Source: PALSA-911 sp963743035 (GTDB lineage: Bacteria > Pseudomonadota > Alphaproteobacteria > Acetobacterales > Acetobacteraceae). From it: DNA of 64,000 nucleotides. Within the stretch, counting starts at the first letter, position 1, and every line of letters starts with the position of its first letter. Below the pieces are notes generated by a model. The model was not told the DNA's origin and ran no database searches. It worked only from the letters and a program-made list of their open reading frames with translations. The stretch is taken from assembly GCA_963743035.1 (NCBI GenBank), contig CAVUOB010000002.1, forward strand, positions 62,001 through 126,000, given 5' to 3'. The translations under genes were made by a program, and so were the position numbers. This document shows positions 27,466-35,817 of the stretch, piece by piece.

Positions 27466-28365
27466 ATGAATGACGCGATGCCGCAATTCGACCGCAGCGT
27501 GGAGGACCTGGGCAATATCGTCGAGCTCGGTCATGTGAACGTCACCGTGCCGGACCAGCGCTTGGCGACGATCTTCTATATCTCCGGGCTCGGGTTGACG
27601 CGCGATCCGTATCTGATGACCGGGGTGGACAATATGTGGGCCAATGTCGGGCGCGCGCAGTTTCACCTGCCGAGCCGCGACACCTCGATGCCCGGCCAGG
27701 TCGTGCGGGGCACGACGGGGCTAGTGCTGCCGGACCTGCAGGCACTGCTGGGGCGGCTGGAGCGGGTGAAGCCGATGCTGAAGGGGACGAAGTTCAGCTA
27801 CCGCGAGACCAATGATGCGGTGGAAGTGACCTGCCCCTGGGGCAACCGTATCCGCTGCCACGCACCGGATCCCGCGCGCTTCGGCCCGTTCGCCCTGGGG
27901 ATGCCGTATGTGGAGTTCGATGTGCCGGTGGGCGTGCTGCCTGGCATCGTGAAATTCTACCAGCAGATCCTCGGCGGCATCGCCAGCCTGGAGAAGGACG
28001 CGGCCGGGGAATATGCCTGCGCGATCGTCGGCGACGGCAACAGGCTGATCTTCCGCGAGACCGACAAGAAGCAGCCCAAATATGACGGGCATCATGTGCA
28101 GATCTCGCTGGTGGATTTCTCCGGCCCGCACAAGAAGCTGCTGGAGCGCGGGCTGATCAGCGAGGAGAGCGACCAGCACCAGTATCGTTTCCTCGATATC
28201 GTCGATCCCGACACCAACAAGCCGCTGTTCCGGATCGAGCACGAGGTACGGTCCATGCGGCATCCGATGTATGCCCGCCCGCTGGTGAACCGGAACCCGG
28301 AGATCACCAACCGGGTCTATGCGCCGGAGCACCAGGCAGCGCGCTACGCGCTATCGCCGGTCTGA
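27466..28365 (+). CDS. VOC-superfamily (glyoxalase/dioxygenase fold) protein
   Basis: 299-residue protein with two vicinal-oxygen-chelate modules. The first begins IVELGHVNVTVPDQRLATIF (about 20-39), the second near GMPYVEFDVPVGVLPGI. Metal ligands may include His in LGHVNV, His in HHVQISLVDF and Glu in LFRIEHEV. Members are glyoxalases, extradiol dioxygenases or epimerases. The ATG at 27466 follows GAGGGAGACAGGAC. Upstream open codons from 27313 are not supported. The stop lies in a 14-bp repeat. Confidence 0.85.
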   Translation: MNDAMPQFDRSVEDLGNIVELGHVNVTVPDQRLATIFYISGLGLTRDPYLMTGVDNMWANVGRAQFHLPSRDTSMPGQVVRGTTGLVLPDLQALLGRLERVKPMLKGTKFSYRETNDAVEVTCPWGNRIRCHAPDPARFGPFALGMPYVEFDVPVGVLPGIVKFYQQILGGIASLEKDAAGEYACAIVGDGNRLIFRETDKKQPKYDGHHVQISLVDFSGPHKKLLERGLISEESDQHQYRFLDIVDPDTNKPLFRIEHEVRSMRHPMYARPLVNRNPEITNRVYAPEHQAARYALSPV

Positions 28366-28403
28366 AACAGCAGATCTGAAACAGCAGATCTGAAGCTGCG
28401 GAT
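28362..28403 (+). repeat. Three 14-bp tandem repeats covering the VOC stop codon
   Basis: The units CTGAAACAGCAGAT (28362-28375), an identical copy (28376-28389) and CTGAAGCTGCGGAT (28390-28403) follow each other, with a weaker fourth copy after. The first unit supplies the TGA stop of the VOC gene. Confidence 0.85.
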
Positions 28404-28419
28404 CTTAAGCCGCGGGCTG

Positions 28420-28438
28420 GGCGGGCCCTCTGCCCGCC
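28420..28438 (+). terminator. Possible terminator hairpin after the VOC gene
   Basis: Arms GGCGGG and CCCGCC enclose the 7-base loop CCCTCTG, about 55 bases after the VOC stop and before the 6-phosphogluconate dehydrogenase gene. There is no T-run. Confidence 0.35.
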
Positions 28439-28548
28439 GGCCCGGGATGCTGCTTCGTCGCCGTGGTTTGCCATAGCCATCGGCTGTGGCAGGTTCGGGG
28501 CTGGAAAAGCCGGGCGGTCCGGCATGGGCATGGGGAACGGGCGAAGAA

Positions 28549-29532
28549 ATGCAGATCGGTGTGATCGGCCTTGGCCGGATGGGCGGCAATATCGTGCGGC
28601 GGCTGACCCGTGCCGGGCATTCCTGCGTGGTGTTCGACGCCAACCCGGCGGCCGGCGCGGCTCTGGCGAAGGAGGGCGCGCAGGCGGCCGCCTCCGTGCC
28701 CGCGCTGGTGGAGGCGTTGGGCGCATCGCCGCGCACGGTGTGGGTGATGCTGCCGGCGGGAAAGATCACCGAAGATACCATCGCCGAGCTCGGCACGCTG
28801 ATGCGGCCGGGGGACGTGATCATCGATGGCGGCAACACCAACTTCAAGGACGACGTGCGCCGGGCGCGCGAGCTCGCCCCGAAGGGGATCAAGTATCTGG
28901 ATGTCGGCACCTCCGGCGGCGTCTGGGGGCTGGCGCGAGGCTATTGCCTGATGATCGGCGGGGATGCCGATGTGGTTACCCGGCTGGACCCGATCTTCGC
29001 CGCGCTAGCGCCGGGGATCGGCGATATCGAACGCACGCCCGGACGCGAAAAACTCGATCCCCGCGCCGAGCAGGGCTACCTGCATGCCGGGCCGGTGGGA
29101 GCCGGGCATTTCGTCAAGATGATCCATAACGGCATCGAATACGGCATGATGCAGGCCTTCGCCGAAGGTTTTGACATCATGAAGAACCGGGATTTGGAGA
29201 AACTGCCGGAGGACGAGCGGTTCGATCTCAACCTGGCGGATGTGGCGGAGGTCTGGCGGCGCGGCAGCGTGGTGACGTCCTGGCTGCTCGACCTCACCGC
29301 CAGCGCGCTGGCCGGGGATGCGACGCTCGAGCATTTCTCCGGCCATGTCGATGACAGCGGCGAGGGGCGCTGGACCATCGAGGCGGCGATCGAGGAGGCG
29401 GTGCCGGCGGACGTGCTGGCGGCCTCGCTGTTCGTGCGCTTCCGTTCGCGACAGGACCACACCTTCGCCGAGAAGATCCTTTCCGCGATGCGGCTTGGGT
29501 TCGGTGGGCATGTCGAGGCGCCCCAGAAATAG
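28549..29532 (+). CDS. gnd: 6-phosphogluconate dehydrogenase (decarboxylating), short form
   Basis: 327-residue enzyme that converts 6-phosphogluconate to ribulose 5-phosphate, CO2 and NAD(P)H. The nucleotide motif is GLGRMGGNIV at the N-terminus, the substrate loop is VGTSGGVWGLARGY and the catalytic Lys is in GHFVKMIHNGIEYGMMQAF. The length matches the short (about 300-330 residue) GndA-type enzymes rather than the 470-residue form. GCGAAGAA before ATG 28549 is a weak ribosome site. It is followed after 9 bases by gluconokinase, so gluconate feeds directly into the pentose phosphate pathway. Confidence 0.93.
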   Translation: MQIGVIGLGRMGGNIVRRLTRAGHSCVVFDANPAAGAALAKEGAQAAASVPALVEALGASPRTVWVMLPAGKITEDTIAELGTLMRPGDVIIDGGNTNFKDDVRRARELAPKGIKYLDVGTSGGVWGLARGYCLMIGGDADVVTRLDPIFAALAPGIGDIERTPGREKLDPRAEQGYLHAGPVGAGHFVKMIHNGIEYGMMQAFAEGFDIMKNRDLEKLPEDERFDLNLADVAEVWRRGSVVTSWLLDLTASALAGDATLEHFSGHVDDSGEGRWTIEAAIEEAVPADVLAASLFVRFRSRQDHTFAEKILSAMRLGFGGHVEAPQK

Positions 29533-29541
29533 GTTCGGCGC

Positions 29542-30054
29542 GTGAGCGTCGTGCTGCTGATGGGCGTCGCCGGGTCCGGCAAGACCACGGTCGGCCGCCT
29601 GCTGGCACAGCGCCTTGGCTGGGAATGGCAGGAAGGCGACACGCTGCATCCGCCGGCGAACATCGCCAAGATGAGCGCCGGCATCCCGCTGACGGACGCG
29701 GATCGCTGGCCGTGGCTCGCCGCGATCGCGGCGGTGATCGATGGCTGGCGGGCGCAGGACCGACCAGGCGTGGTGGCGTGCTCGGCGCTGCGGCGGGCCT
29801 ATCGCGACATTCTGATCGGCGCGCGCAAGGACGTGGCGCTGGTCTATCTGCACGGCGAGCGGGAGCTGATCGAGCGGCGGATGGCGGCCAGGCGGGCGCA
29901 TTTCATGCCGGTCGCGCTGCTCGACAGCCAGTTCGCCACGCTGGAGCCGCCGGCGCCGGATGAGCACGCCCTGGTGCTCGGGATCGAGGCATCGCCAGAG
30001 GCGCTGGCGGAGCGCATAGCGGGCTACATCAGGGAACGGGAGGCAATCCGGTGA
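29542..30054 (+). CDS. gntK: Gluconokinase (GntK type)
   Basis: 170-residue kinase that phosphorylates gluconate to 6-phosphogluconate. The P-loop is GVAGSGKTT (8-16), and EWQEGDTLHPPANIAKMSAG and the substrate segment DADRWPWL are diagnostic of thermoresistant gluconokinase. The start is GTG at 29542. Its stop overlaps the next gene's GTG (GTGA). It supplies the substrate of the upstream 6-phosphogluconate dehydrogenase. Confidence 0.95.
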   Translation: MSVVLLMGVAGSGKTTVGRLLAQRLGWEWQEGDTLHPPANIAKMSAGIPLTDADRWPWLAAIAAVIDGWRAQDRPGVVACSALRRAYRDILIGARKDVALVYLHGERELIERRMAARRAHFMPVALLDSQFATLEPPAPDEHALVLGIEASPEALAERIAGYIREREAIR

Positions 30055-30821
30055 GCGGGAACTTCGCTGTATATCCGAGCCTGCGCGGCCGGGCGGTGCT
30101 GGTGACGGGCGGGGCCTCGGGGATCGGCGCGGCGCATGTGGCGCAATTCGCCGCCCAGGGCGCGCGGGTCGGTTTCCTGGACATCGCCGATGCGGCGGCC
30201 GCGACGCTGACCGACCGACTGGCCTCGGACGGGCATCCCAGGCCGCTGTACCGGAACTGTGATCTGCGCGATATCGCCGCCCTGCAGCAGGCGATCGCGG
30301 CGCTGTCGGCGGAGCTCGGTCCGTTCTCGGTGCTGGTGAACAATGCGGCGAACGATCAGCGCCATGCCTGGCAGGACGTGACCCCGGAGTACTGGGACGA
30401 GCGGATGGCCGTCAATCTGCGTCACCAGTTCTTCGCCATCCAGGCCGTGGCGCCGATGATGCAGTCGCTGGGCGGCGGGTCGATCATCAATTTCGGCTCG
30501 ATCAGCTGGCGGACCGGGCAGGGCGGCATGCCCGCCTATACCAGCGCCAAGGCGGCCATCGAGGGGCTGACCAGGGGCATGGCGCGCGACCTCGGGCCGG
30601 ACGGAATCCGGGTGAATTGCGTCATTCCCGGCTGGGTGATGACCGAGCGGCAGATCACGCTCTGGCTGACGCCGGAGGCGGAGGCGGATCTGATGCAGCG
30701 GCAGGCGCTGAAGCAGAAGCTGATGCCTGATGATCTCGCGCGCATGGTGCTGTGGCTGGCGGCCGATGACAGCCGCATGTGCACCGGCCAGGCCTGGGTG
30801 GTGGATGGCGGGCGAAGCTGA
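30051..30821 (+). CDS. SDR-family sugar/polyol dehydrogenase
   Basis: 256-residue classical SDR with TGGASGIG (about 19-26), NNAANDQRH and the serine in NFGSISW. The catalytic Tyr-x3-Lys is in AYTSAKAAIEG. The NNAAN variant replaces the usual NNAG. The position after gluconokinase and before a gluconolactonase-like gene suggests a sugar 1-dehydrogenase (sugar to lactone) or a gluconate dehydrogenase. It begins with a GTG overlapping the kinase stop. Confidence 0.9.
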   Translation: MSGNFAVYPSLRGRAVLVTGGASGIGAAHVAQFAAQGARVGFLDIADAAAATLTDRLASDGHPRPLYRNCDLRDIAALQQAIAALSAELGPFSVLVNNAANDQRHAWQDVTPEYWDERMAVNLRHQFFAIQAVAPMMQSLGGGSIINFGSISWRTGQGGMPAYTSAKAAIEGLTRGMARDLGPDGIRVNCVIPGWVMTERQITLWLTPEAEADLMQRQALKQKLMPDDLARMVLWLAADDSRMCTGQAWVVDGGRS

Positions 30822-30886
30822 GGGTTTTCAAGACGCGGGTTTTGTCGCCCCTCTCAAGCGGACTGGTCAGAGACTTCAACGATTCC

Positions 30887-30895
30887 AAAAAAAAA
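30887..30895 (+). repeat. A9 homopolymer tract
   Basis: Nine adenines just upstream of the lactonase ribosome site (AGAGGAAACGAC), in otherwise GC-rich DNA. It may act as a translation enhancer. Confidence 0.6.
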
Positions 30896-30909
30896 GCAGA
30901 GGAAACGAC

Positions 30910-31845
30910 ATGTGGGAACCGAGCACTCGCTATCCCGATCCGGCCGTGCAGGTGCTGCACGAGGATTTCAACAAGTACCGGCTGGCGCTTGCCTCGGTCG
31001 AGCGGCTCTATACCGGCTGCCGCTGGTCGGAAGGTCCGGTCTGGTTCGGTGACGGGCGGTATCTGCTGTGGAGCGACATTCCCAATAACCGCATCCTGAA
31101 ATGGGAGGAGGAGACCGGCGCCGTCAGCGTTTTCCGCAAGCCGTCGGATTTCGCCAACGGCAATACGCGGGACCGGCAGGGGCGGCTGGTGACCTGCGAG
31201 CATGGCGCGCGGCGGGTGACGCGCACGGAATATGACGGCTCCATCACCGTCATCATGGACAGCTTCGAGGGCAAGCGGCTGAACTCGCCCAACGACGTGG
31301 TGGTGGCGTCTGACGGGTCGATCTGGTTCACCGATCCGCCCTTCGGCATCCTGGGCTGGTACGAGGGCTACAAGGCCGAACAGGAAATGAACCCGGCGAT
31401 CTGGCGCGTGGATGGCAAGACCGGCCGCGCGACGATGGTGGTCGACGACGTGCTGGGGCCGAACGGCCTGGCGTTTTCGCCGGATGAAACCAGGCTTTAT
31501 GTGGTGGAGTCCCGGGCCAGTCCGCGCAAGATCCGCGTGTTCGACGTGGTAGATGGGAGCAGGCTGGTGAACAACCGCGTGTTCATCGATGCCGGGCCGG
31601 GCAGCCCGGACGGATTCCGGGTGGATATCGACGGCAATCTGTGGTGCGGCTGGGGCATGGGCGAGGCGGAACTGGATGGGGTGCGCATCTTCAATCCGCA
31701 GGCCGAGCCGATCGGCCATATCCGGCTGCCGGAGCGCTGCGCCAATCTGTGCTTCGGCGGCCGGCAGCGTAATCGGCTGTTCATGGCCGCCAGCCATGGG
31801 CTTTATTCGCTATATGTGAATACGCAGGGGGTGGCGGGGGGCTAA
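30910..31845 (+). CDS. SMP-30/gluconolactonase-family protein
   Basis: 311-residue six-bladed beta-propeller that opens sugar lactones. The metal ligand Glu is in GCRWSEGPVWFG (about 37-48), with Asn in SPNDVVVASDGSIWFTDPP and Asp in LAFSPDETRLYVVES, as expected for the calcium/zinc site. Together with the SDR upstream it completes sugar to lactone to gluconate, then gluconate to 6-phosphogluconate by gntK. The ribosome site is AGAGGAAACGAC before ATG 30910; there is no signal peptide, so it is cytoplasmic. Confidence 0.93.
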   Translation: MWEPSTRYPDPAVQVLHEDFNKYRLALASVERLYTGCRWSEGPVWFGDGRYLLWSDIPNNRILKWEEETGAVSVFRKPSDFANGNTRDRQGRLVTCEHGARRVTRTEYDGSITVIMDSFEGKRLNSPNDVVVASDGSIWFTDPPFGILGWYEGYKAEQEMNPAIWRVDGKTGRATMVVDDVLGPNGLAFSPDETRLYVVESRASPRKIRVFDVVDGSRLVNNRVFIDAGPGSPDGFRVDIDGNLWCGWGMGEAELDGVRIFNPQAEPIGHIRLPERCANLCFGGRQRNRLFMAASHGLYSLYVNTQGVAGG

Positions 31846-31889
31846 CCCAGCACCAGCCTGACGGGAACTGCGAGGCGACGGAGCCGGGC

Positions 31890-31931
31890 CGATGAAATGC
31901 GATCGATGAAGCACGCGCGATGAAGCGTGAG
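31890..31931 (+). repeat. Three 14-bp tandem repeats forming a mini-ORF ladder at a gene start
   Basis: The units at 31890, 31904 and 31918 all begin CGATGAA. The first ATG (31892) encodes MKCDR, and its TGA overlaps the second ATG (31906, as ATGA). That encodes MKHAR, and its TGA overlaps the third ATG (31920), which is the acyltransferase start. The unit length of 14 (3n+2) moves each ATG to a new frame and makes every stop overlap the next start. Confidence 0.85.
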
Positions 31932-33017
31932 GTTTCGCTGTATCTGGATCTGCTGCGCTTCCTGGCCGCCCTTGTGGTCTTTGCGCAGCATTTGTCCTGG
32001 CAGCATTTCTCTGCCGGGCTGCTGTGGCAGATCGGGCCATACGGCGCGCAGGCGGTGATCGTCTTTTTCGTGCTGTCCGGCTATCTGATCGGCTACGTCA
32101 CCGACCGGCCCGGCGCCACCGCGCGCGGCTACGCGCTGGATCGGGCCGCACGGATCTACTCCGTGGCGCTGCCCGCCATGCTGCTGACCTTCGTGCTGGA
32201 TGCGGTGGGGCAACACCTGCGCCCGGAACTGTTCGCCGATGGCTGGTTCAACGGCGACGAGCCGATCGTCTCGCAATTCCTGCGCAACGCGTTGTTTCTC
32301 AACCAGATCTGGTTCACCAATACCTATCCCGGTTCCAACGTCCCGTACTGGTCGATGGGGTACGAGGTCTGGTACTACATCGCCTTCGGGGTTTTCATGT
32401 TCCTGCCGAGAGGCTGGGGCATGCTCGCCGCGCTGGCCGCGCTCGGGATCGTCGGGCCGCGCGTGGCGGCGATGTTCCCGGTGTGGCTGCTCGGATTCGG
32501 CGTCTATCACCTCCATGCGCGCGGATTGCCGCGCCGGCGTGCGCTGGGCGTGGCGCTGTTCGCCGGGGCGCCGATACTCTGGGCCGCATTCGAGGCCTGG
32601 ACGCAGATCCGTGGCCTGCGGGCGGTGGTGCCGCTGCCGGACCGGGGCTGGGAGCTTTGGCAGGATGAGCTGGTTGGGCTGGCCGTGGCGACGCATCTGC
32701 TGGGAGCGAATGCGGTGGCGCCGATGCTCGGCAGGCTGCTGCAGCCCTGGGCGGGGCCGATCCGCTGGCTGGCCGGGCGATCCTTCACGCTTTATCTGAT
32801 GCAGGTGCCGCTGCTGCAGTTCTTTCTGGTCGTGATCCCCTATCCCGCCTGGTCCTGGCGCGAGCGGGGGCTGATCGCTGTTTGCACGCTGCTGGCGGTG
32901 GCGCTGCTGGCTGAGGTGACCGAGCGGCGCAAGGCGGTCTGGCGGCGGATGCTGGCGCGCTGCCTCTCCCGCCTGTTGCCCTCCGCCAAACCCGTCGAAG
33001 CGACCGCGCCGGACTGA
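31920..33017 (+). CDS. Membrane acyltransferase (Acyltransferase_3/OafA-like)
   Basis: 365-residue inner-membrane protein with about ten hydrophobic segments. The N-terminal VSLYLDLLRFLAALVVFAQH, with the catalytic-type His near residue 22, and the motif LDRAARIYSVALPAML are characteristic. Such enzymes O-acetylate polysaccharides, lipids or other surface molecules. It lies between the lactonase gene and convergent dedA. Its start is the third copy of the 14-bp repeat. Confidence 0.88.
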   Translation: MKREVSLYLDLLRFLAALVVFAQHLSWQHFSAGLLWQIGPYGAQAVIVFFVLSGYLIGYVTDRPGATARGYALDRAARIYSVALPAMLLTFVLDAVGQHLRPELFADGWFNGDEPIVSQFLRNALFLNQIWFTNTYPGSNVPYWSMGYEVWYYIAFGVFMFLPRGWGMLAALAALGIVGPRVAAMFPVWLLGFGVYHLHARGLPRRRALGVALFAGAPILWAAFEAWTQIRGLRAVVPLPDRGWELWQDELVGLAVATHLLGANAVAPMLGRLLQPWAGPIRWLAGRSFTLYLMQVPLLQFFLVVIPYPAWSWRERGLIAVCTLLAVALLAEVTERRKAVWRRMLARCLSRLLPSAKPVEATAPD

Positions 33018-33037
33018 TCCGGCGAATTCCGGGTGCC

Positions 33038-33664
33038 TTACCGCAGGATGCCGCGTGCCCGCATGCGGCGATGGGCGTACCAGGCGGCAACCGCCGCCAG
33101 CAGGACCGCGCCCATGGCCCAGGCCGCCGTGGTCCAGTCGCCGGCGCCGAGGCGTTCGATCGACAGGCCGGCGAATTGCGCCGGCAGCACATGCGCAGGT
33201 GCCCAGACGAAGGCCGAGCAGACATTGGCCACCAGGAAGCGGGACCGGCTCATGCCCGCCATGCCGGCCACCAGTGGCACGGTGGAACGCAGGACGGGTA
33301 CGAAGCGGCACAGCGCCACGCTCATCGTGCCATAGCGGCGGAAGAAGGCCTCGGCGCCGCCGATCAGTGCCGGGCGGGTCCGGAACGGCCACATCTGGCG
33401 CAGATACGGGCTGTAGCGGTGGCCGAACCAGTAGGAGACGAAGTCGCCGATGATGGCGCCGATGATCGAGACGATGAGGATGGGGGCCATCGGCAGCCCG
33501 GCAATGGCCGCCGCGCCGGCGATCGCCATCAGGATCGGGGTTCCCGGGATCAGCACGCCGAGAACCGCCACCGCCTCGATGATGGCGGCGGCAAAAGCCA
33601 TCCCGACTGCCAGTTCAGGGTGGTCTGCCACGAGTGCGGCGGCGTTGGTGATCCAGGACCACAT
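33038..33664 (-). CDS. DedA-family membrane protein
   Basis: 208-residue protein of the DedA/VTT group, thought to scramble or flip undecaprenyl or other lipids. The hydrophobic opening LAVGMAFAAAIIEAVAVLGV, then GAIIGDFVSYWFGHRYSPYL and FFRRYGTMSVALCRFVPVLRS are diagnostic; the last holds the essential arginines. It is convergent with the acyltransferase gene after a 20-base gap. An AT-rich segment lies just upstream (33700-33735). Confidence 0.9.
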   Translation of the reverse strand: MWSWITNAAALVADHPELAVGMAFAAAIIEAVAVLGVLIPGTPILMAIAGAAAIAGLPMAPILIVSIIGAIIGDFVSYWFGHRYSPYLRQMWPFRTRPALIGGAEAFFRRYGTMSVALCRFVPVLRSTVPLVAGMAGMSRSRFLVANVCSAFVWAPAHVLPAQFAGLSIERLGAGDWTTAAWAMGAVLLAAVAAWYAHRRMRARGILR

Positions 33665-33699
33665 GGGTTGAGACTAGCGCAAGCGTCGTCAATTCGCGA

Positions 33700-33735
33700 G
33701 GGAACAATAATTTATATTCGTTAACGTTATAAATC
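33700..33735 (-). promoter_or_regulatory. AT-rich island with palindrome upstream of dedA
   Basis: About 35 bases are far AT-richer than the rest of the window and include TATAAATTATT on the minus strand. CGTTAACG is a perfect palindrome, inside the broader imperfect dyad 33713-33731. The aldose epimerase stop (33727-33729) lies within it. It is a candidate promoter/operator for dedA; a clear -35/-10 pair was not fixed. Confidence 0.4.
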
Positions 33736-34611
33736 CAGGATGCGAAAGCGGATCTCGCCCTGCAGGGTCTGCCCGGGCTCCAGCATGTGCATGCCGTGAT
33801 CGGCGATCTCCGGCCGATTGAGGGCATCGTTCATGTGGCTGACCGGTTCGACGCAGAAGAAGTCCGCCCCTGGCGGGGTGAATACCACGAGGTGGCGGAA
33901 CAGGGCGGTCGCCTCGATCGACAGCAGGGGGCCGGGCCGGGACCAGGCGATATCGGCCCGGCCGCGCCAGTCGGCAAAGCAATTGTCCAGCGCCGCGCTG
34001 CCCATCGGGCGCCCGGTATGGTGGTCCCAGGCCTCCGGCACGGCGATCCGCGCCGCCGGCAGCATGTCGGCGCCGTTGGTCCAGACCGCGTCCGCGGCGA
34101 AGTGCAGCACCGGGCGGTGTGCGGCGGGAAAGCATGGATGCAGACCAAGCCCGGCGGGGGCAGGGCGGCTGTCCAGGTTCTCGATCTCCATCGCGACCTC
34201 CAGCGTGTCCTCCGAGAGCCGGAACGCCTGGGTGGCGCGGAAGGCGAACGGCCAGGCTGCGGCTCCGTCACCTTCGGCGCGGTGGATGAGGGAGAGGCGT
34301 GCGGCGGAAGGGTGGGCCGCCTCCACCTGCCACGGGTTCTGCCAACCGATGCCGTGGATGGTATGCGGATTGTCGCCGAAATTCGGCGCCAGCCTGTGGG
34401 TGACGCCGCCCAGGCTGAATTGCCCGCCGCCGATGCGGTTGGAATAGGGCACCAGCGGAAAGCAGGCCATGCCGCGGCCATTGCCCGCCATCATCGCACC
34501 CGCCCGCGCCCGGCGCAGGATCGGCTGTGCGCCCACGCTCCAGCCCAGGACGGAGCCGCCGATCTCCGGCGCCAGCACCAGGGACGCGTCGCCTGCCCGC
34601 AAGCTCAGCAT
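33727..34611 (-). CDS. Aldose 1-epimerase family protein
   Basis: 294-residue beta-sandwich epimerase that interconverts sugar anomers. Family features are PLVPYSNRIGGGQFSLGG, then HTIHGIGWQNPW (His), the catalytic His in GLGLHPCFPA and the catalytic Glu in FFCVEPVSHMNDA. It fits the nearby sugar-acid genes, giving the beta-anomer for a sugar dehydrogenase. It diverges from the FAD oxidoreductase at 34695 over 83 bases. Confidence 0.9.
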   Translation of the reverse strand: MLSLRAGDASLVLAPEIGGSVLGWSVGAQPILRRARAGAMMAGNGRGMACFPLVPYSNRIGGGQFSLGGVTHRLAPNFGDNPHTIHGIGWQNPWQVEAAHPSAARLSLIHRAEGDGAAAWPFAFRATQAFRLSEDTLEVAMEIENLDSRPAPAGLGLHPCFPAAHRPVLHFAADAVWTNGADMLPAARIAVPEAWDHHTGRPMGSAALDNCFADWRGRADIAWSRPGPLLSIEATALFRHLVVFTPPGADFFCVEPVSHMNDALNRPEIADHGMHMLEPGQTLQGEIRFRILDL

Positions 34612-34694
34612 GTTCCGTTCTCCCGGGCTGACTTTTCGATCGCCCTATAGCGTCGTAAACCCGGGCAGAGAAATGGGTGGGGCGGAGAGTGCCA

Positions 34695-35801
34695 GTGGAA
34701 TCGGTTGATTGCGTGGTGGTCGGCGCCGGTGTCGTGGGCCTGGCGGTGGCGCGTGCGCTGGCGCTGGCGGGGCGCGAGGTGATCGTGCTGGAAGCCGCGG
34801 AGGGCATCGGCACCGAAACCTCCTCGCGCAACAGCGAGGTGATCCATGCCGGCATCTATTATCCCGCCGGCAGCCTGATGGCGCGGTTCTGCGTGGCCGG
34901 GCGCCAGCAGCTTTATCCCTATCTCGCCGAGAAGGGCGTGCCGTACCGGAACTGCGGCAAGCTGATCGTTGCCACCAATGAAGCCGAGGACGGCAAGCTG
35001 GAAGAAATCCGCCGCCGCGCGGCGGTGAACGGCGTCGACGACATGCGCATCCTCACGGCCGCGGAGGCGATTGCGCTGGAGCCCAATCTGCGCTGCACTT
35101 CGGCACTGCTGTCGCCCTCCACCGGGATCATCGACAGCCACGGCTATATGGTGGCGCTGCAGGGCGATGCGGAGAACGCGGGTGCGGTGGCGGTGTTCCA
35201 CAGCCCGGTGCTGGGCGGGCGGGCGGTTGCCGGCGGCGTCGAGATCGACGTCGGCGGGGCGGAGCCGATGAGCCTGCGCTGCAACCTGCTGGTCAATTCC
35301 GCCGGCCTGCACGCACCGGCGCTGGCCGAAGCCATCGTCGGGATGCCCAGGGAGCGGATACCCCGATCCTATTACGCCAAGGGCAATTATTTTACCCTTT
35401 CCGGCCGCTCGCCGTTCACGCGGCTGATCTACCCCGTGCCGGTCCCCGGCGGGCTCGGCGTGCACCTCACCATCGATCTCGGCGGGCAGGCGCGGTTCGG
35501 GCCGGATGTCGAGTGGATCGAGGCCATCGACTACCGCGTCGACCCCCGCCGTGCCGACAGCTTCTACGACGCGGTGCGGACCTATTGGCCGGATTTGAAG
35601 GACGGCGCGCTGCAGCCCGGCTATTCCGGCATCCGCCCGAAGATCGTGCCGAAGGGCGCTCCGGGCCAGGATTTCGTGATCCAGGGGCCGCAGACCCATG
35701 GGGTGCCGGGCCTGATCCATTTGTTCGGCATCGAGAGCCCTGGCCTGACCGCCTCGCTGGCCATCGCCGGGCACGTGCTGGAGGTCTCGGCAACTGGCTG
35801 A
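34695..35801 (+). CDS. NAD(P)/FAD-dependent oxidoreductase (L-2-hydroxyglutarate oxidase/GlpD-like)
   Basis: 368-residue DAO-fold flavoprotein. The FAD motif GAGVVGLAVARAL begins within the first 15 residues, followed by TSSRNSEVIHAGIYYPAGS, which resembles L-2-hydroxyglutarate oxidase. The C-terminus has QPGYSGIRPKIVPKG and HLFGIESPGLTASLAIA. GTG 34695 is preceded by GGAGAG; GTGs at 34677 and 34689 are alternatives. It probably oxidises a 2-hydroxy acid to a 2-oxo acid with transfer to quinone or O2. Confidence 0.85.
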   Translation: MESVDCVVVGAGVVGLAVARALALAGREVIVLEAAEGIGTETSSRNSEVIHAGIYYPAGSLMARFCVAGRQQLYPYLAEKGVPYRNCGKLIVATNEAEDGKLEEIRRRAAVNGVDDMRILTAAEAIALEPNLRCTSALLSPSTGIIDSHGYMVALQGDAENAGAVAVFHSPVLGGRAVAGGVEIDVGGAEPMSLRCNLLVNSAGLHAPALAEAIVGMPRERIPRSYYAKGNYFTLSGRSPFTRLIYPVPVPGGLGVHLTIDLGGQARFGPDVEWIEAIDYRVDPRRADSFYDAVRTYWPDLKDGALQPGYSGIRPKIVPKGAPGQDFVIQGPQTHGVPGLIHLFGIESPGLTASLAIAGHVLEVSATG

Positions 35802-35817
35802 TTTTGTAAGCCGGGGC

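Noticed and set aside
30887..30895. A9 tract as a programmed frameshift site
   Set aside because: It lies in the untranslated region before the lactonase start, not within a gene.
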